A DNA stretch of 64,000 nt, from positions 4,960,001-5,024,000 of the forward strand of contig NZ_AP024646.1 of the NCBI RefSeq assembly GCF_019977235.1. The letters are read 5' to 3'. The notes under the pieces are model-generated. The model was not told the origin of the DNA. It made no database searches and was given only the letters and a program-made list of their open reading frames with translations. A program made the position numbers and the translations under genes. Shown here piece after piece: positions 33,073-41,723 of the stretch (the stretch's first letter is position 1; each line of letters begins with the position of its first letter). Source of the stretch: Arthrobacter sp. StoSoilB5. GTDB lineage: Bacteria; Actinomycetota; Actinomycetes; Actinomycetales; Micrococcaceae.

Positions 33073-33617
33073 GGTGTGCCATTCTTTCGTAGTGCACTTT
33101 TCCTCAGTGCACTCAATGCCCTGCGCTGCAGTTGTTTTATGGCCCCTTGGGATTTGCCCATGATGGCCGCTGTTTCTTCCACGGAAAGGTCCGCGACCAC
33201 CCTCAGTGCCAGGACTTCGCGATGATCTGTTGCGAGGTCCTCCAGAAGTTCCGTAACGCCCAGGCTCCCGCGGCCAAATGCCTGGTCTTCTGCCGATGGT
33301 GCGCGGCGTGCATCCAACTCTGCCTCATAGGGTGACGAATCCGGGGACCGTTCCCGCTTGCGGTAATGGTCAACCATCCGCGCATGGGCGATCGAGAACA
33401 GCAGAGTCCTGGCACCTTGGAGGCCGCCCTGCAGGTCCGGCAGCTTCGGATACAGGGCGAGGAAGACGTCCTGCGTGACGGCTTCGGGATCGTCCACGCC
33501 CCTGGCGCGGAGGTAGCCGAAAACCGGCCCCGAGAACTGGTTGTAGGCATCGGTGAAGAGCAGAGCGGGATCGTCTTTGTCCGTCTGCACATATTCATCA
33601 GCTAATGGGTTTAGCAC
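33069..33617 (-). CDS. ECF-type RNA polymerase sigma factor
   Basis: The protein of about 182 residues has region 2 (AYNQFSGPVFGYLRARGVDDPEAVTQDVF, with helix 2.2-like ending) and region 4 (LPxx-type TDHREVLALRVVADLSVEETAAIMG, then SQGAIKQLQRRALSALRK). This two-domain layout is that of extracytoplasmic-function sigma factors. The GTG at 33617 is a likely start; a longer frame from 33695 adds a poorly conserved segment. It is coupled by a 4-bp overlap to the anti-sigma-like gene. A further exported-protein gene lies upstream on the same strand. Confidence 0.87.
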   Translation of the reverse strand: MLNPLADEYVQTDKDDPALLFTDAYNQFSGPVFGYLRARGVDDPEAVTQDVFLALYPKLPDLQGGLQGARTLLFSIAHARMVDHYRKRERSPDSSPYEAELDARRAPSAEDQAFGRGSLGVTELLEDLATDHREVLALRVVADLSVEETAAIMGKSQGAIKQLQRRALSALRKSALRKNGTP

Positions 33618-33742
33618 CCGTGGATGCCTCCATCCCGCGCAGCGCAGCGACCTTTCCGGACCACCGTCCCGGGTTGTTTTCCGGGCTCCGGGCATCCATG
33701 GCCACTGCCGTCTGTTACGTACGCCACCGTCGGTAAAGTGGC

Positions 33743-33772
33743 GGGGCTCCTTGTTCTAAACCAAGGAGCCCC
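33743..33772 (-). terminator. Terminator hairpin after the exported-protein gene
   Basis: GGGGCTCCTTG and CAAGGAGCCCC form a perfect 11-bp stem with an 8-nt loop. It lies just after the stop of the minus-strand gene ending at 33799, separating it from the sigma factor gene. The T-run that follows on the minus strand is short. Confidence 0.75.
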
Positions 33773-33798
33773 ACCCTTAAACCGTAACCGCTGGGTGC

Positions 33799-34491
33799 TT
33801 AGCGGACCGAATCGAGGCCTGCACCGGGAGCGGCAGGAACATCAGTGGGGACCTGCGTCGGCAGCGCGGGGGCGGCGGGCGTTGCAGGTACGGCAGGGAC
33901 AGCCGGCGCGCCGTCGGTTCCCGGAACAGCAGGAACGGCCGGAACAGCAGGAACCTTGGATTCAACGGAAGCGTCGACGTCGGCGTTTACCGAACCGTCA
34001 GCCTTCAGGCCGGCAGCCTTGCCGGCCTCGACTACGGCCTTGCAGTGCGATTCGACGTTGGCTTCGCCGCCTGCGGCTACAACCAGGGACTTGAAACCCG
34101 GCACCTTGGTGTCAGCCTTGAGTCCACCGTTGATGAAAGCGGTGCAAAGACCGAATGCTTCAGGCGTTGCGGCGACTGCCTTTTCAGCCTTTGACTTCGC
34201 AGCGTCGACAGCGTCAGTTGCCTTGTCTTCGCCAGCCTCGGCAGCGTCAGTTGCCTTTGCCTGGGCGGTCTCGACGGCGTCAGCCGCCTTGGCCTGGCCG
34301 GCTTCGGCCGCGTCTGCCGCCTTCGTGGCGAGGGGAGCAGGTGCGCCGACGAGGTCGTGGGCGCTCTGCTGGATTTCGGTGGGAAGAGCGCCATTGAAGG
34401 CAGCGACACCGGTTCCGCCGGCAGCTACAGCTCCGGCAGCCAGGACGCCCGCGGCGACTTTGCTGGTGGCAAGGACAGTGAACAAGGACAT
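33799..34491 (-). CDS. Exported Ala-rich protein with conserved two-cysteine domain
   Basis: The 230-residue protein starts with a hydrophobic signal or anchor (VAAGVLAAGAVAAGGTGVAAF). A helical region with repeated AADAAEAGQAKA-type units follows, then a small domain with two cysteines (FGLCTAFINGG and NVESHCKAVV) and a PAVPAVPAVP tail. The two-cysteine segment resembles outer domains seen in actinobacterial anti-sigma-type proteins, although I cannot name it. The ATG at 34491 was preferred over 34506 because the signal then begins at once. A leader hairpin lies at 34524-34548. Upstream of the ECF pair, it may be its regulon member or accessory. Confidence 0.72.
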   Translation of the reverse strand: MSLFTVLATSKVAAGVLAAGAVAAGGTGVAAFNGALPTEIQQSAHDLVGAPAPLATKAADAAEAGQAKAADAVETAQAKATDAAEAGEDKATDAVDAAKSKAEKAVAATPEAFGLCTAFINGGLKADTKVPGFKSLVVAAGGEANVESHCKAVVEAGKAAGLKADGSVNADVDASVESKVPAVPAVPAVPGTDGAPAVPAVPATPAAPALPTQVPTDVPAAPGAGLDSVR

Positions 34492-34523
34492 AAAAGCCTC
34501 CGACAAACGATGTGGGGATTGCC

Positions 34524-34548
34524 CCGGCAGCGTTTGGGTCGCTGCCGG
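34524..34548 (-). promoter_or_regulatory. Hairpin in the 5' leader of the exported-protein gene
   Basis: CCGGCAGCG and CGCTGCCGG pair perfectly over 9 bp with a 7-nt loop, 33 bp upstream of the ATG on the minus strand. It may stabilise or control the leader. No riboswitch class is recognised. The remaining gap to the divergent gene at 34781 holds the two promoters, which I cannot place. Confidence 0.45.
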
Positions 34549-34780
34549 ATGATCAGCGTGCGGACGTGGCCCGCACTCCCTTTACATCGTTCCGGGCGCC
34601 GCTGAGGTTACGTCTTCCTCGAAATTGTTTTCCGGGCAGCAAGACGGCTATGGGATTTCCACTGCCGATAGTTCTCCCCATCGCCACTTCCCGCGGCGGG
34701 CGATTATGCTCATGAGACGCCCGGCGCACCACTTTATGTCCGTCGGCGATCAACACGCCACGGCGTACAGGGGGAACGTT

Positions 34781-35962
34781 ATGGGACAAGGATTGGTCGG
34801 CGCCGACGTCGGAGATCTCCGGCGGCTATCGGCCGTGATGGACTCCGAGGCAGAGAAGATCACCAATCTGCAGCGGCAACTTGGCACGATGATTCAGAAC
34901 GGCCACTATTGGCGGGGCAACGATGCTGAACAGTTCCGCAACCAATGGAACACTGACCTCAATGGAAGGCTCGCAGCAGCAGCCCTTTGCTTGAAGACCA
35001 ACGCCCGCGCACTTCGCCTCAACGCGGAGCAGCAGGAACAGGCGTCCCAGGGACTTTCCGGAAGCGTTGGCAAGGAGCCGACCGGACTGCCCGGATTCAC
35101 CCTCGGTCCCCGCACGTATGGGCCGGTAACGGTAGAGGGCTCTGGAAATGTTGGCGCTGAAGCTACTGGCGAGGCACATGGTTCCGTGGGTCCCGGCGGA
35201 ATCTCCTTTGACGCTTCTGGTAAGGCCTCGGCGGGCGGCACCGTAACTTTCACCGCAGAGGGCGAACGCGGTCCGGTCAAGTCCACTATTACCAACGAGA
35301 CCTTCGCTGGGGCGCGCGCGGATGGCAAGCTTGAAGCGAACGTTCCCTTTGGCCTGGGCCTCCCGCGCTTTTCAGCCGACGGTGAAGCTTTCGTCGGTGT
35401 GGAGAACACCACCACGGTAAAGAGCGAATTCTTCGATGGCTGGGCCAACACCACCAGCACGGCAAGATTCATGACCGGCGCGGAAGCCAGCGCCCATGTC
35501 ACAGGAGAAAGCCCGTTCCTCTTCTCGCCCGGCGGCGAGGTATTTGCGGGCCAAAAGGTGACCCTCGGCAACGAGACCGAGGTGGCTGGCGGCCTGTTCG
35601 GCTTTGGCCAGGGCACCGAAGTTCGCGGCGGCGCCTGGGCAAGCGCCGGAGAAGGCGAAATCAACGTTAACAAGGCAGGAAACGTCACAGGCGCCGCAGC
35701 CAGCGCAGGCGTCGGTGGCGAGTTGACTGCGTCCCAATACGTTGAAGTACTCGGTCAAAGACTGTCCACATCAGCAACCGTTGCCGCGGGCGCCGGAGAG
35801 GGGCACTTCTTCAACGCCTCCCTTGATGAGGACGGCCTCACACTCGGCGTTGGGGCCAAGATCACCGCAGAGCTGGGCCTCGGCGCCGGAGCCCAGGTGA
35901 CCCTCAGCCCCTCCGGGTTTGTGGAATCCGTCACCGGATTCGTCGACTTCCTCAATAAGTAA
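34781..35962 (+). CDS. WXG-type N-terminal domain fused to glycine-rich domain; candidate secreted effector
   Basis: The 393-residue protein lacks a signal peptide. Residues 1-100 are helical with a WXG100-type turn, HYWRGNDAEQFRNQW near residues 44-58, as in type VII (ESX) secretion substrates. The remaining 290 residues are rich in Gly, Ala, Glu and Thr, with short recurring units such as GEA, SAGG and TAEG, suggesting a repetitive beta structure. No catalytic motif is recognised. The ATG at 34781 follows GGGGGAA. The next gene, 48 bp downstream, is a small soluble protein that may be a chaperone or immunity partner. Type VII core genes are not in this window. Confidence 0.75.
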   Translation: MGQGLVGADVGDLRRLSAVMDSEAEKITNLQRQLGTMIQNGHYWRGNDAEQFRNQWNTDLNGRLAAAALCLKTNARALRLNAEQQEQASQGLSGSVGKEPTGLPGFTLGPRTYGPVTVEGSGNVGAEATGEAHGSVGPGGISFDASGKASAGGTVTFTAEGERGPVKSTITNETFAGARADGKLEANVPFGLGLPRFSADGEAFVGVENTTTVKSEFFDGWANTTSTARFMTGAEASAHVTGESPFLFSPGGEVFAGQKVTLGNETEVAGGLFGFGQGTEVRGGAWASAGEGEINVNKAGNVTGAAASAGVGGELTASQYVEVLGQRLSTSATVAAGAGEGHFFNASLDEDGLTLGVGAKITAELGLGAGAQVTLSPSGFVESVTGFVDFLNK

Positions 35963-36010
35963 ACCCCTCAATCCCTGAGCTTTCCTCAAACAGCGCCGAA
36001 AGGGCTCCCC

Positions 36011-36499
36011 ATGACATCCCAGCAGGTTTTCCCGTCCAAGGCCTTCCCCGCATACCCCACCATCAGCGTCACGACGCCGGCCAATTGGACGGAGCAAGTG
36101 GTCCCGGACGCCCTCGGCGCGCTGACGGGGCCGGCCTCCGAGGGTGGTTACACACCCAATGTGGTGATCTCCGTGTCGCGTCGCTTGCCGGGCTACAAGT
36201 TGCAGGACATAGCTGCTTCCGTGGACGCTTTCATGGCCGGACTGCCAGACGCCGTTCTCCTGGGCACCGAACCGGTTGTCATCAACGGACGGGACTGGCA
36301 TGTGCGGGAGGCCCGCTACACGCACCCTCAAGCCGGTTCCCTGGCCCAGTTCACCGCCGTGACGGTGTTCCACCACGAGTCCGCCACCGACGTCGTACAG
36401 TTGACGGGCAGCTGCCAGCCCCTTGAAGGCAACGAGGACCTGAAGGCGATCTATTCGCTGGTTGCGAGTGCGGATGTCAACTCTGCAGGGCTGAACTAG
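36011..36499 (+). CDS. Small PsbP/LpqN-like (DUF1795-type) cytosolic protein
   Basis: The 162-residue protein starts with FPAYPTISVTTPANWTEQ and has the alternating strand pattern seen in the PsbP-like/LpqN/DcrB group, where mycobacterial LpqN is linked to secretion and envelope functions. It has no signal peptide here. It directly follows the WXG-fusion gene with an AAAGGG ribosome binding region. It could be a dedicated chaperone or an immunity protein, by analogy with paired genes next to WXG-type proteins. Family assignment is tentative. Confidence 0.6.
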   Translation: MTSQQVFPSKAFPAYPTISVTTPANWTEQVVPDALGALTGPASEGGYTPNVVISVSRRLPGYKLQDIAASVDAFMAGLPDAVLLGTEPVVINGRDWHVREARYTHPQAGSLAQFTAVTVFHHESATDVVQLTGSCQPLEGNEDLKAIYSLVASADVNSAGLN

Positions 36500-36525
36500 C
36501 CGTCTGATTCAGGAAGCCAGTCGTT

Positions 36526-37575
36526 TCAGGAAGCCAGTGCCCTGGCCTGTTCGATCAGCTTCAGCACCGCCACTGAGTCGGCCGGATCCACAGGTGCAGG
36601 ACGCGCGGACGCCTTGCCGCCGTCGTCGATCTTCTCAGCGAGGAGGCGATAGAACTCCGGGTAGGCGCCGCGCTCGGTAGCGATTGTTCTGCGCTGGCCG
36701 GCCGATTCAAGAGTCCCGTAATTCTCGGCAGGTTCGACGCCGTACGCAGCGTCCGTAGGCAGTCCACCGCCCTGGATATAGGGCTCCTGCGGATCGGTTC
36801 CGAATTTTACGAAACCGCCGTTGGTGCCCAGCACGCGGAATCGCGGTCCGTGGAGATGGCTGTTGAGGTTCAAGGTCACGTGGCTGACGACGCCGGATTG
36901 GTGCTGGAGCGCCATGAAAACGTCGTCATCGGCGTTCTCCTGAGGACGTCGGGCAGTGATCTCGGCATAGGTGACGCGCGCGGGCCCGAAGAACTGGACG
37001 GCCAAGTCCAGCACGTGTGCACCGAGGTCGAACAGGACGCCGCCGCCGTCCTCGGCAGTAGCGCTTGCCTTCCAGGCTTTGGCGATCTCCGGCGCCCAGC
37101 GCTCCATCCCCGCTTCAAACCTGGTCACCGTACCCAGCGTCCCGGCGTCGAGCAGCTTCTTCAGCGTGAGCGCGTCGCCGTCCCAGCGGCGGTTTTGGTA
37201 AACCGTGAGGACACGGCCCGCTTGCGCGGCGAGTTGGATCAGTTCCTCACCTTGCGGGCTGTGGACAACAAACGGCTTATCGACGACGACGTCGAGCCCG
37301 GCTTCCAGCGCGGCTTTCGCCAGCGGATAGTGGGTCGCAGGCGGTGTGCCAAGGACGACGAGATCCAGTTGGTCAGCTAGTGCCAGAATGTCCTGCGGCG
37401 TGTTGACTACTTTTGCCTGCGGGTATCGTTCGGCCGCTTTTGCCTGTCTTTGGGCGTCGGATGTGGCAATGACGGCAAGCTCGTACGAATTGTTGCTTGC
37501 AATGAAGGGCGCATGGAACACGCTGCCCGATAAACCAAAACCTGCGATGGCGGTACGTATCGGCCTGGAAGTCAT
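36526..37575 (-). CDS. Gfo/Idh/MocA family NAD(P)-dependent oxidoreductase
   Basis: The 349-residue protein has the N-terminal Rossmann pattern (TAIAGFGLSGSVFHAPFI), the EKP-type motif as VDKPFVVH near residue 97 and the C-terminal alpha/beta domain with GGGVLFDLGAHVLDLA. Members oxidise or reduce sugars, inositols or related compounds. The start FGLSGSVFH-type glycine pattern resembles the YhhX/YdgJ subgroup. It is a single gene, followed by the WXG-type region on the other strand. Confidence 0.93.
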   Translation of the reverse strand: MTSRPIRTAIAGFGLSGSVFHAPFIASNNSYELAVIATSDAQRQAKAAERYPQAKVVNTPQDILALADQLDLVVLGTPPATHYPLAKAALEAGLDVVVDKPFVVHSPQGEELIQLAAQAGRVLTVYQNRRWDGDALTLKKLLDAGTLGTVTRFEAGMERWAPEIAKAWKASATAEDGGGVLFDLGAHVLDLAVQFFGPARVTYAEITARRPQENADDDVFMALQHQSGVVSHVTLNLNSHLHGPRFRVLGTNGGFVKFGTDPQEPYIQGGGLPTDAAYGVEPAENYGTLESAGQRRTIATERGAYPEFYRLLAEKIDDGGKASARPAPVDPADSVAVLKLIEQARALAS

Positions 37576-37626
37576 GCCCCTAGGCTAATTCAGTAAACGT
37601 CCCGACGGTGCGCGCTGCGGAAGATC

Positions 37627-37690
37627 AGGATGTGAGAGAGGGATCGGGAAAAGGCCGCAGGATGTGAGAGAAGATCGGGAAAAGGCCGGG
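37627..37690. repeat. Two 32-bp direct repeats (TGAGAGAG family)
   Basis: Two adjacent 32-bp units, 37627-37658 and 37659-37690, both start AGGATGTGAGAGA and contain GATCGGGAAAAGGCCG. Core and period match the repeats at 14134-14213. They lie between the oxidoreductase start and the end of the ABC operon, directly before a terminator hairpin. Confidence 0.85.
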
Positions 37691-37748
37691 AACTTCCCCA
37701 AACCCTTTATAGGTTCGACCCTTTATAGGTTCGGGGAAGTTGCCGGCC
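37684..37748 (-). terminator. Terminator of the second ABC operon, with tandem repeat in loop
   Basis: GGCCGGGAACTTCCCC at 37684-37699 pairs with GGGGAAGTTGCCGGCC at 37733-37748 with one mismatch. On the minus strand the stem is followed by TTTTCCC. The loop contains two exact copies of ACCCTTTATAGGTTCG (37702-37717 and 37718-37733). It lies 26 bp after the stop of the binding-protein gene. Confidence 0.85.
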
Positions 37749-37773
37749 TTCTTGTGTTTATCCCTGGGGAGAG

Positions 37774-39501
37774 CTACTTCTTGGCGCCCTTTTCCCAGCC
37801 GAGAGTGGTCCAGTCCGGAACGTTGGACAGGCTCTTGAACAGGGACGGACCGTAATTGGCCAGGCCCTTACGGACAAACTGGATCTCCGGGCCGTTGAGG
37901 ACAGTTCCCATGGAGAAGTACTTCTCCATGTGCTTCTTTTCAACGTCCATGGCCGCCTTGTTGCGCTCGGTGTCATCTGCGATGGTTGCCAGGCGCTTGA
38001 TTTCGGCGTCGAGTTCCGCATCGCCCAGACCGTTCTCGTTGGTCTCGGAGTCGTAGAACTGCTTCACGGCGTCGGTGGCATCCGCGCCAACGGTGTAACC
38101 GGAAATGGTGACATCGAACTCGCGGCCACCGATGACCTTGCCGAAGTCGGCGTCACCGCGCTGGTCGATTCCAACATCCATGCCGGCTGCCTTCAGCTGG
38201 TTCTGCAGGGTCTGCGACGTTGCCGCAGTCGTGGGATCGTCACCGAAGTTGGTGATCTTGAAGGAAATGGGCACGCCATCCTTCGCCATGATGCCCTTGT
38301 CATTCGGGGCGTAGCCAGCATCGGTGAGGACCTTCTTGGCTGCGTCAGCGCCGGTGTCCTTCACGGGGTAGTTGTCCTGGTAGTACTCGGAGAACGGCAT
38401 GAGCATCATGGAGCCCGAGCTTTCCTCCGACCAGTTCAGGCCGTTGAAGCGGACATCGCGGATGGCCTTGCGGTCCACTGCGGTGAAGATCGCTTTGCGG
38501 ACGGCGACGTCGGTGAGCGCCGGTCGCTTGGCGTTCAGGTTGAGGCCACCTGCGAACAGGCGCTGGCCGCGGCGGACATCGGCGTCCTTGGTACCTTCAA
38601 GCTGCTTGTAGCGGCCGAGCGTACGGCCATTGGCGGCATCGATTTCGCCATTCTTGAAAGCGGCGATCGTAGCGCTCGGCTCCATTTGGCGCCATACGAC
38701 CTTGTCAAGGACCGGCTTCTGTCCCCACCACTTGTCATTGGGAACCATCGTGACCGTTTTTGCAGTGGTGTCGTAGTTTTCAACCTTGAACGGGCCAGCC
38801 ATCCATTCGGGGTGCATGTTGCCGGCGAAGCCCGTGTTGAAGATTTCCGGAGTGTTGATTGCAGGGTGGATCAGGCCGAAGAAGAGACCCTCCAGCGGGA
38901 AGACCGGCTGGGTAGTGGTGACAATGACTTCTTTGTCGTTGGCGCCGGCCTTGACCGAGTCCACGAAAGCGTAAGCGCCGGCGGAAACGATGTCGATGGA
39001 CTTATCTTCGCCCTTCAGCATCTTCCACGTATTCTCGAACGTCTTGACGTCAATCGGCGTTCCATCGTTCCAGGTCGCTTTGTCGTTCACCTTGATGGTG
39101 ATGGTCTGCTTGCCATCCTTGACTTCACTCTTGACCTCTTCGCAGAAGTCCTTGTTTGGCTCTGCCTTGCCGTTGAAGTCCAGCTTCCAGCAGCCGCCGA
39201 TGCCGCCGCTGTTGATGGAGGCCGTATTGACCGGAGTCATCAACGCGGAGTTGTCCGCGCTGTTGCCCACATTGGAGAAGCCGTTAAAGTCGGGGCCAAT
39301 ACTGCCTACAGCAAGGGTGACAGTGCCCCCCTGCTCAAGGTCTTTCGCTTCCTTGGCGTTGACGCTGATCAGCTTGCTGATGTCCCCGCCAGCTTCTTCG
39401 GCCTTTTGGGAGGCCGGACCCGACGGCGTTCCCCCGCCGCAAGCGGTGAGCATCAGTGCTGCTGCAACTGCTACGCCGCCGATCGTCGTGTACTTCTTCA
39501 T
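37774..39501 (-). CDS. ABC transporter substrate-binding lipoprotein (family 5), operon 2
   Basis: The 575-residue protein begins with a lipoprotein signal peptide ending in LTAC near residue 19, followed by a glycine-rich linker. The family 5 solute-binding pattern includes KVNDKATWNDGTPID and WMAGPFKVENYD. The ATG at 39501 starts the signal peptide; an upstream extension to 39741 would overlap the ATPase gene. It is the last gene of the operon, unlike the fructan operon where the binding protein comes first. Substrate unknown; peptides are the default guess for the family. Confidence 0.92.
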   Translation of the reverse strand: MKKYTTIGGVAVAAALMLTACGGGTPSGPASQKAEEAGGDISKLISVNAKEAKDLEQGGTVTLAVGSIGPDFNGFSNVGNSADNSALMTPVNTASINSGGIGGCWKLDFNGKAEPNKDFCEEVKSEVKDGKQTITIKVNDKATWNDGTPIDVKTFENTWKMLKGEDKSIDIVSAGAYAFVDSVKAGANDKEVIVTTTQPVFPLEGLFFGLIHPAINTPEIFNTGFAGNMHPEWMAGPFKVENYDTTAKTVTMVPNDKWWGQKPVLDKVVWRQMEPSATIAAFKNGEIDAANGRTLGRYKQLEGTKDADVRRGQRLFAGGLNLNAKRPALTDVAVRKAIFTAVDRKAIRDVRFNGLNWSEESSGSMMLMPFSEYYQDNYPVKDTGADAAKKVLTDAGYAPNDKGIMAKDGVPISFKITNFGDDPTTAATSQTLQNQLKAAGMDVGIDQRGDADFGKVIGGREFDVTISGYTVGADATDAVKQFYDSETNENGLGDAELDAEIKRLATIADDTERNKAAMDVEKKHMEKYFSMGTVLNGPEIQFVRKGLANYGPSLFKSLSNVPDWTTLGWEKGAKK

Positions 39502-39575
39502 GGTTTGCCCTTCATGTTTACGACTGGAAATCGTTACGAATTGAATACAGGGTTCAATCAATGAGTCATTTGTCG

Positions 39576-41723
39576 TCAGGCATGCACCACCAGCATGTCG
39601 GCATCTATTTCCCCATCCGGGAAGAAGCATGCAAACTCCTGTTGACCTTCTGAAGCAAGTGGCGGCTCCAGAGTAAGGCACTTCTCCTGCTTGGCGGCAG
39701 GTAGTGCGGCGAATACCGGACAACGCGTTGCGAAATTGCAACCCTTTGGCGCATCAAGCGGGCTGGGAAGGTCGCCCTGCAGGATGATGCGTTCACGCGT
39801 GCGTTCAAGATTGGGGTCGGGCACAGGAATCGCTGACAGCAGGGCCCTGGTGTAGGGGTGGCGGGGGTTGTCGAACACCTCGTCCACATCGCCCGTTTCC
39901 ACGATCTTGCCCAGGTACATCACTGCCACGCGATCCGAGATGTGCCGGACCACAGAGAGATCGTGGGCAACCATCAGGTAACTCAGGCCCAATTCCGCGC
40001 GGAGCTGGTCCAGGAGGTTGATAACACCAGCTTGGATGGAGACATCCAACGCAGAGACCGGTTCGTCCAGCACCACGAGTTTCGGATTCACGGCGAGCGC
40101 CCGGGCTATGCCGATGCGCTGGCGCTGGCCTCCGGAGAACTGGTTGGGGAAGCGGTTGACGTGGTCCGGTTGCAGGCCTACGAGCCGCATGAGCTCCATG
40201 ATCCGCTTCCTGACGGCGGCCTTGGGCATGCCCAGGTTTTCCAGCGGTTCTGCCAGGACCTCGTACACCGTGAAGCGCGGATCCAGTGCACCCGTGGGGT
40301 CCTGGAACACCATCTGCATTTGCTTGCGCATGGCCATCTTGGTTCTGGAGTCGGTGGCCACCTTATTGCTCACGCCGCTGATGACCACTTCACCCACTTG
40401 GTCCGGGTGGAATTCCATGATCTCCAGGAGCGTGGTGGTCTTGCCGCAGCCGGACTCGCCCACGATCGAGAGGCACTCGCCTTCGCGGATGTCGAAGCTC
40501 AGCCCATCCACGGCCTTGACGGTGCCTATGCGGCGCTTGATCAACGCGCCCTTGAGGAGCGGGAAGTGTTTCTTCACATCCTTGAGCTCAAGGACCACGT
40601 CCCGCTCAAGGCGAGCGACGCCGTCGAACTTTGAAACGGGCTTGGGTGGTGCTTGGAAAATCTCGTGCGCGTCCGCTTCGCCCGATAGTTGGTCCGTTTT
40701 GATGCAGGCGGCCCTGTGGCCTTCGGAACCCGGCACCGAAAAAAGCCCGGGCTCACCGTGTAGGCAGGCATCGCTGGCCAGGGGGCAGCGCGGCGCGAAC
40801 GAGCAGCCAGTTACAGGCAGGGTGAGGTTGGGCGGCGTGCCTTCGATGGGAACCAGTGACTGCTTGTTGGCACTGTCAACGCGCGGGACGGCGCCGAGGA
40901 GACCCATGGTGTACGGCATCCGCGGGTTGTAGTAGATGTCCTCCACAGTCCCGGTTTCCACCGGCTTTCCTGCATACATCACCATGATGTCGTCGGCCAT
41001 GCCCGCTACGACGCCGAGGTCGTGCGTAATCATGACGACGGCGGCGCCGGTCTCCTCTTGCGCTGTGTGCAGGACTTCGAGCACCTGCGCCTGGATGGTG
41101 ACGTCCAACGCCGTCGTCGGTTCATCCGCGATGAGTACCCGCGGATCATTGGCGATCGCGATGGCGATCATCACGCGCTGGCGCATCCCGCCGGAAAATT
41201 CGTGCGGGAAGGCTTTCAGCCGGTCCTTGGGACTGGGGATGCCTACCATCCGCAAAAGTTCGACGGCGCGGGCTTCTTTGGCCTGCTTGCTCATGGTGGG
41301 GTTGTGGACGGTCAGGGCCTCGATGATCTGGTTTCCCACGGTGTAAACAGGGGTCAGCGAGGAGAGCGGATCTTGGAACACCATGGCGATGTCGCTGCCA
41401 CGGTACTTGCACATGGCTTTGTCGCTCAGGCCGAGGAGTTCCTTGCCCTTGTATCGCACCGAACCGGAGATGTCCGCGGTCTCGGGGAGGAGTCCCATGA
41501 TGGCCATGGACGTCACGGACTTTCCGGAGCCCGATTCACCCACGATGCCAAGGGTCTTGCCGGGCATGAGGTCGAAGTCCACACCTCGCACTGCGTGGAC
41601 AACGCCGTTTTCAGAATTGAAGCGGACGTTCAGGTCCCGGACGCTGAGGACGGCGTCGCCGGGGGCATATAGTCCGGCATCGCGGAGGCGCTCGGCGGGT
41701 GTGTGGGAGATGTTGGTGCTCAT
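39576..41723 (-). CDS. ABC transporter with two fused ATP-binding domains (DppD-DppF)
   Basis: The 715-residue protein contains two complete ATPase domains: Walker A GESGSGKSV near residue 61 and GESGCGKTT near residue 420, two signatures (FSGGMRQRVMIAIAI and FSGGQRQRIGIARAL) and two Walker B motifs. Each half has the oligo_HPY-type cysteine segment (CSFAPRCPLASDAC and CNFATRCPVF). It replaces the two separate ATPases of the usual Opp/Dpp system. The start overlaps the permease stop by 4 bp. Confidence 0.94.
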   Translation of the reverse strand: MSTNISHTPAERLRDAGLYAPGDAVLSVRDLNVRFNSENGVVHAVRGVDFDLMPGKTLGIVGESGSGKSVTSMAIMGLLPETADISGSVRYKGKELLGLSDKAMCKYRGSDIAMVFQDPLSSLTPVYTVGNQIIEALTVHNPTMSKQAKEARAVELLRMVGIPSPKDRLKAFPHEFSGGMRQRVMIAIAIANDPRVLIADEPTTALDVTIQAQVLEVLHTAQEETGAAVVMITHDLGVVAGMADDIMVMYAGKPVETGTVEDIYYNPRMPYTMGLLGAVPRVDSANKQSLVPIEGTPPNLTLPVTGCSFAPRCPLASDACLHGEPGLFSVPGSEGHRAACIKTDQLSGEADAHEIFQAPPKPVSKFDGVARLERDVVLELKDVKKHFPLLKGALIKRRIGTVKAVDGLSFDIREGECLSIVGESGCGKTTTLLEIMEFHPDQVGEVVISGVSNKVATDSRTKMAMRKQMQMVFQDPTGALDPRFTVYEVLAEPLENLGMPKAAVRKRIMELMRLVGLQPDHVNRFPNQFSGGQRQRIGIARALAVNPKLVVLDEPVSALDVSIQAGVINLLDQLRAELGLSYLMVAHDLSVVRHISDRVAVMYLGKIVETGDVDEVFDNPRHPYTRALLSAIPVPDPNLERTRERIILQGDLPSPLDAPKGCNFATRCPVFAALPAAKQEKCLTLEPPLASEGQQEFACFFPDGEIDADMLVVHA

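Noticed and set aside
37700..37735. tRNA-like T-arm sequence GGTTCGACCC
   Set aside because: It is part of a tandem repeat inside a terminator loop; no acceptor, D or anticodon arms can be built around it.
37930..40634. Plus-strand frames opposite the second ABC operon (37930-39564, 39858-40634)
   Set aside because: They are antisense shadows of the binding-protein and double-ATPase genes.
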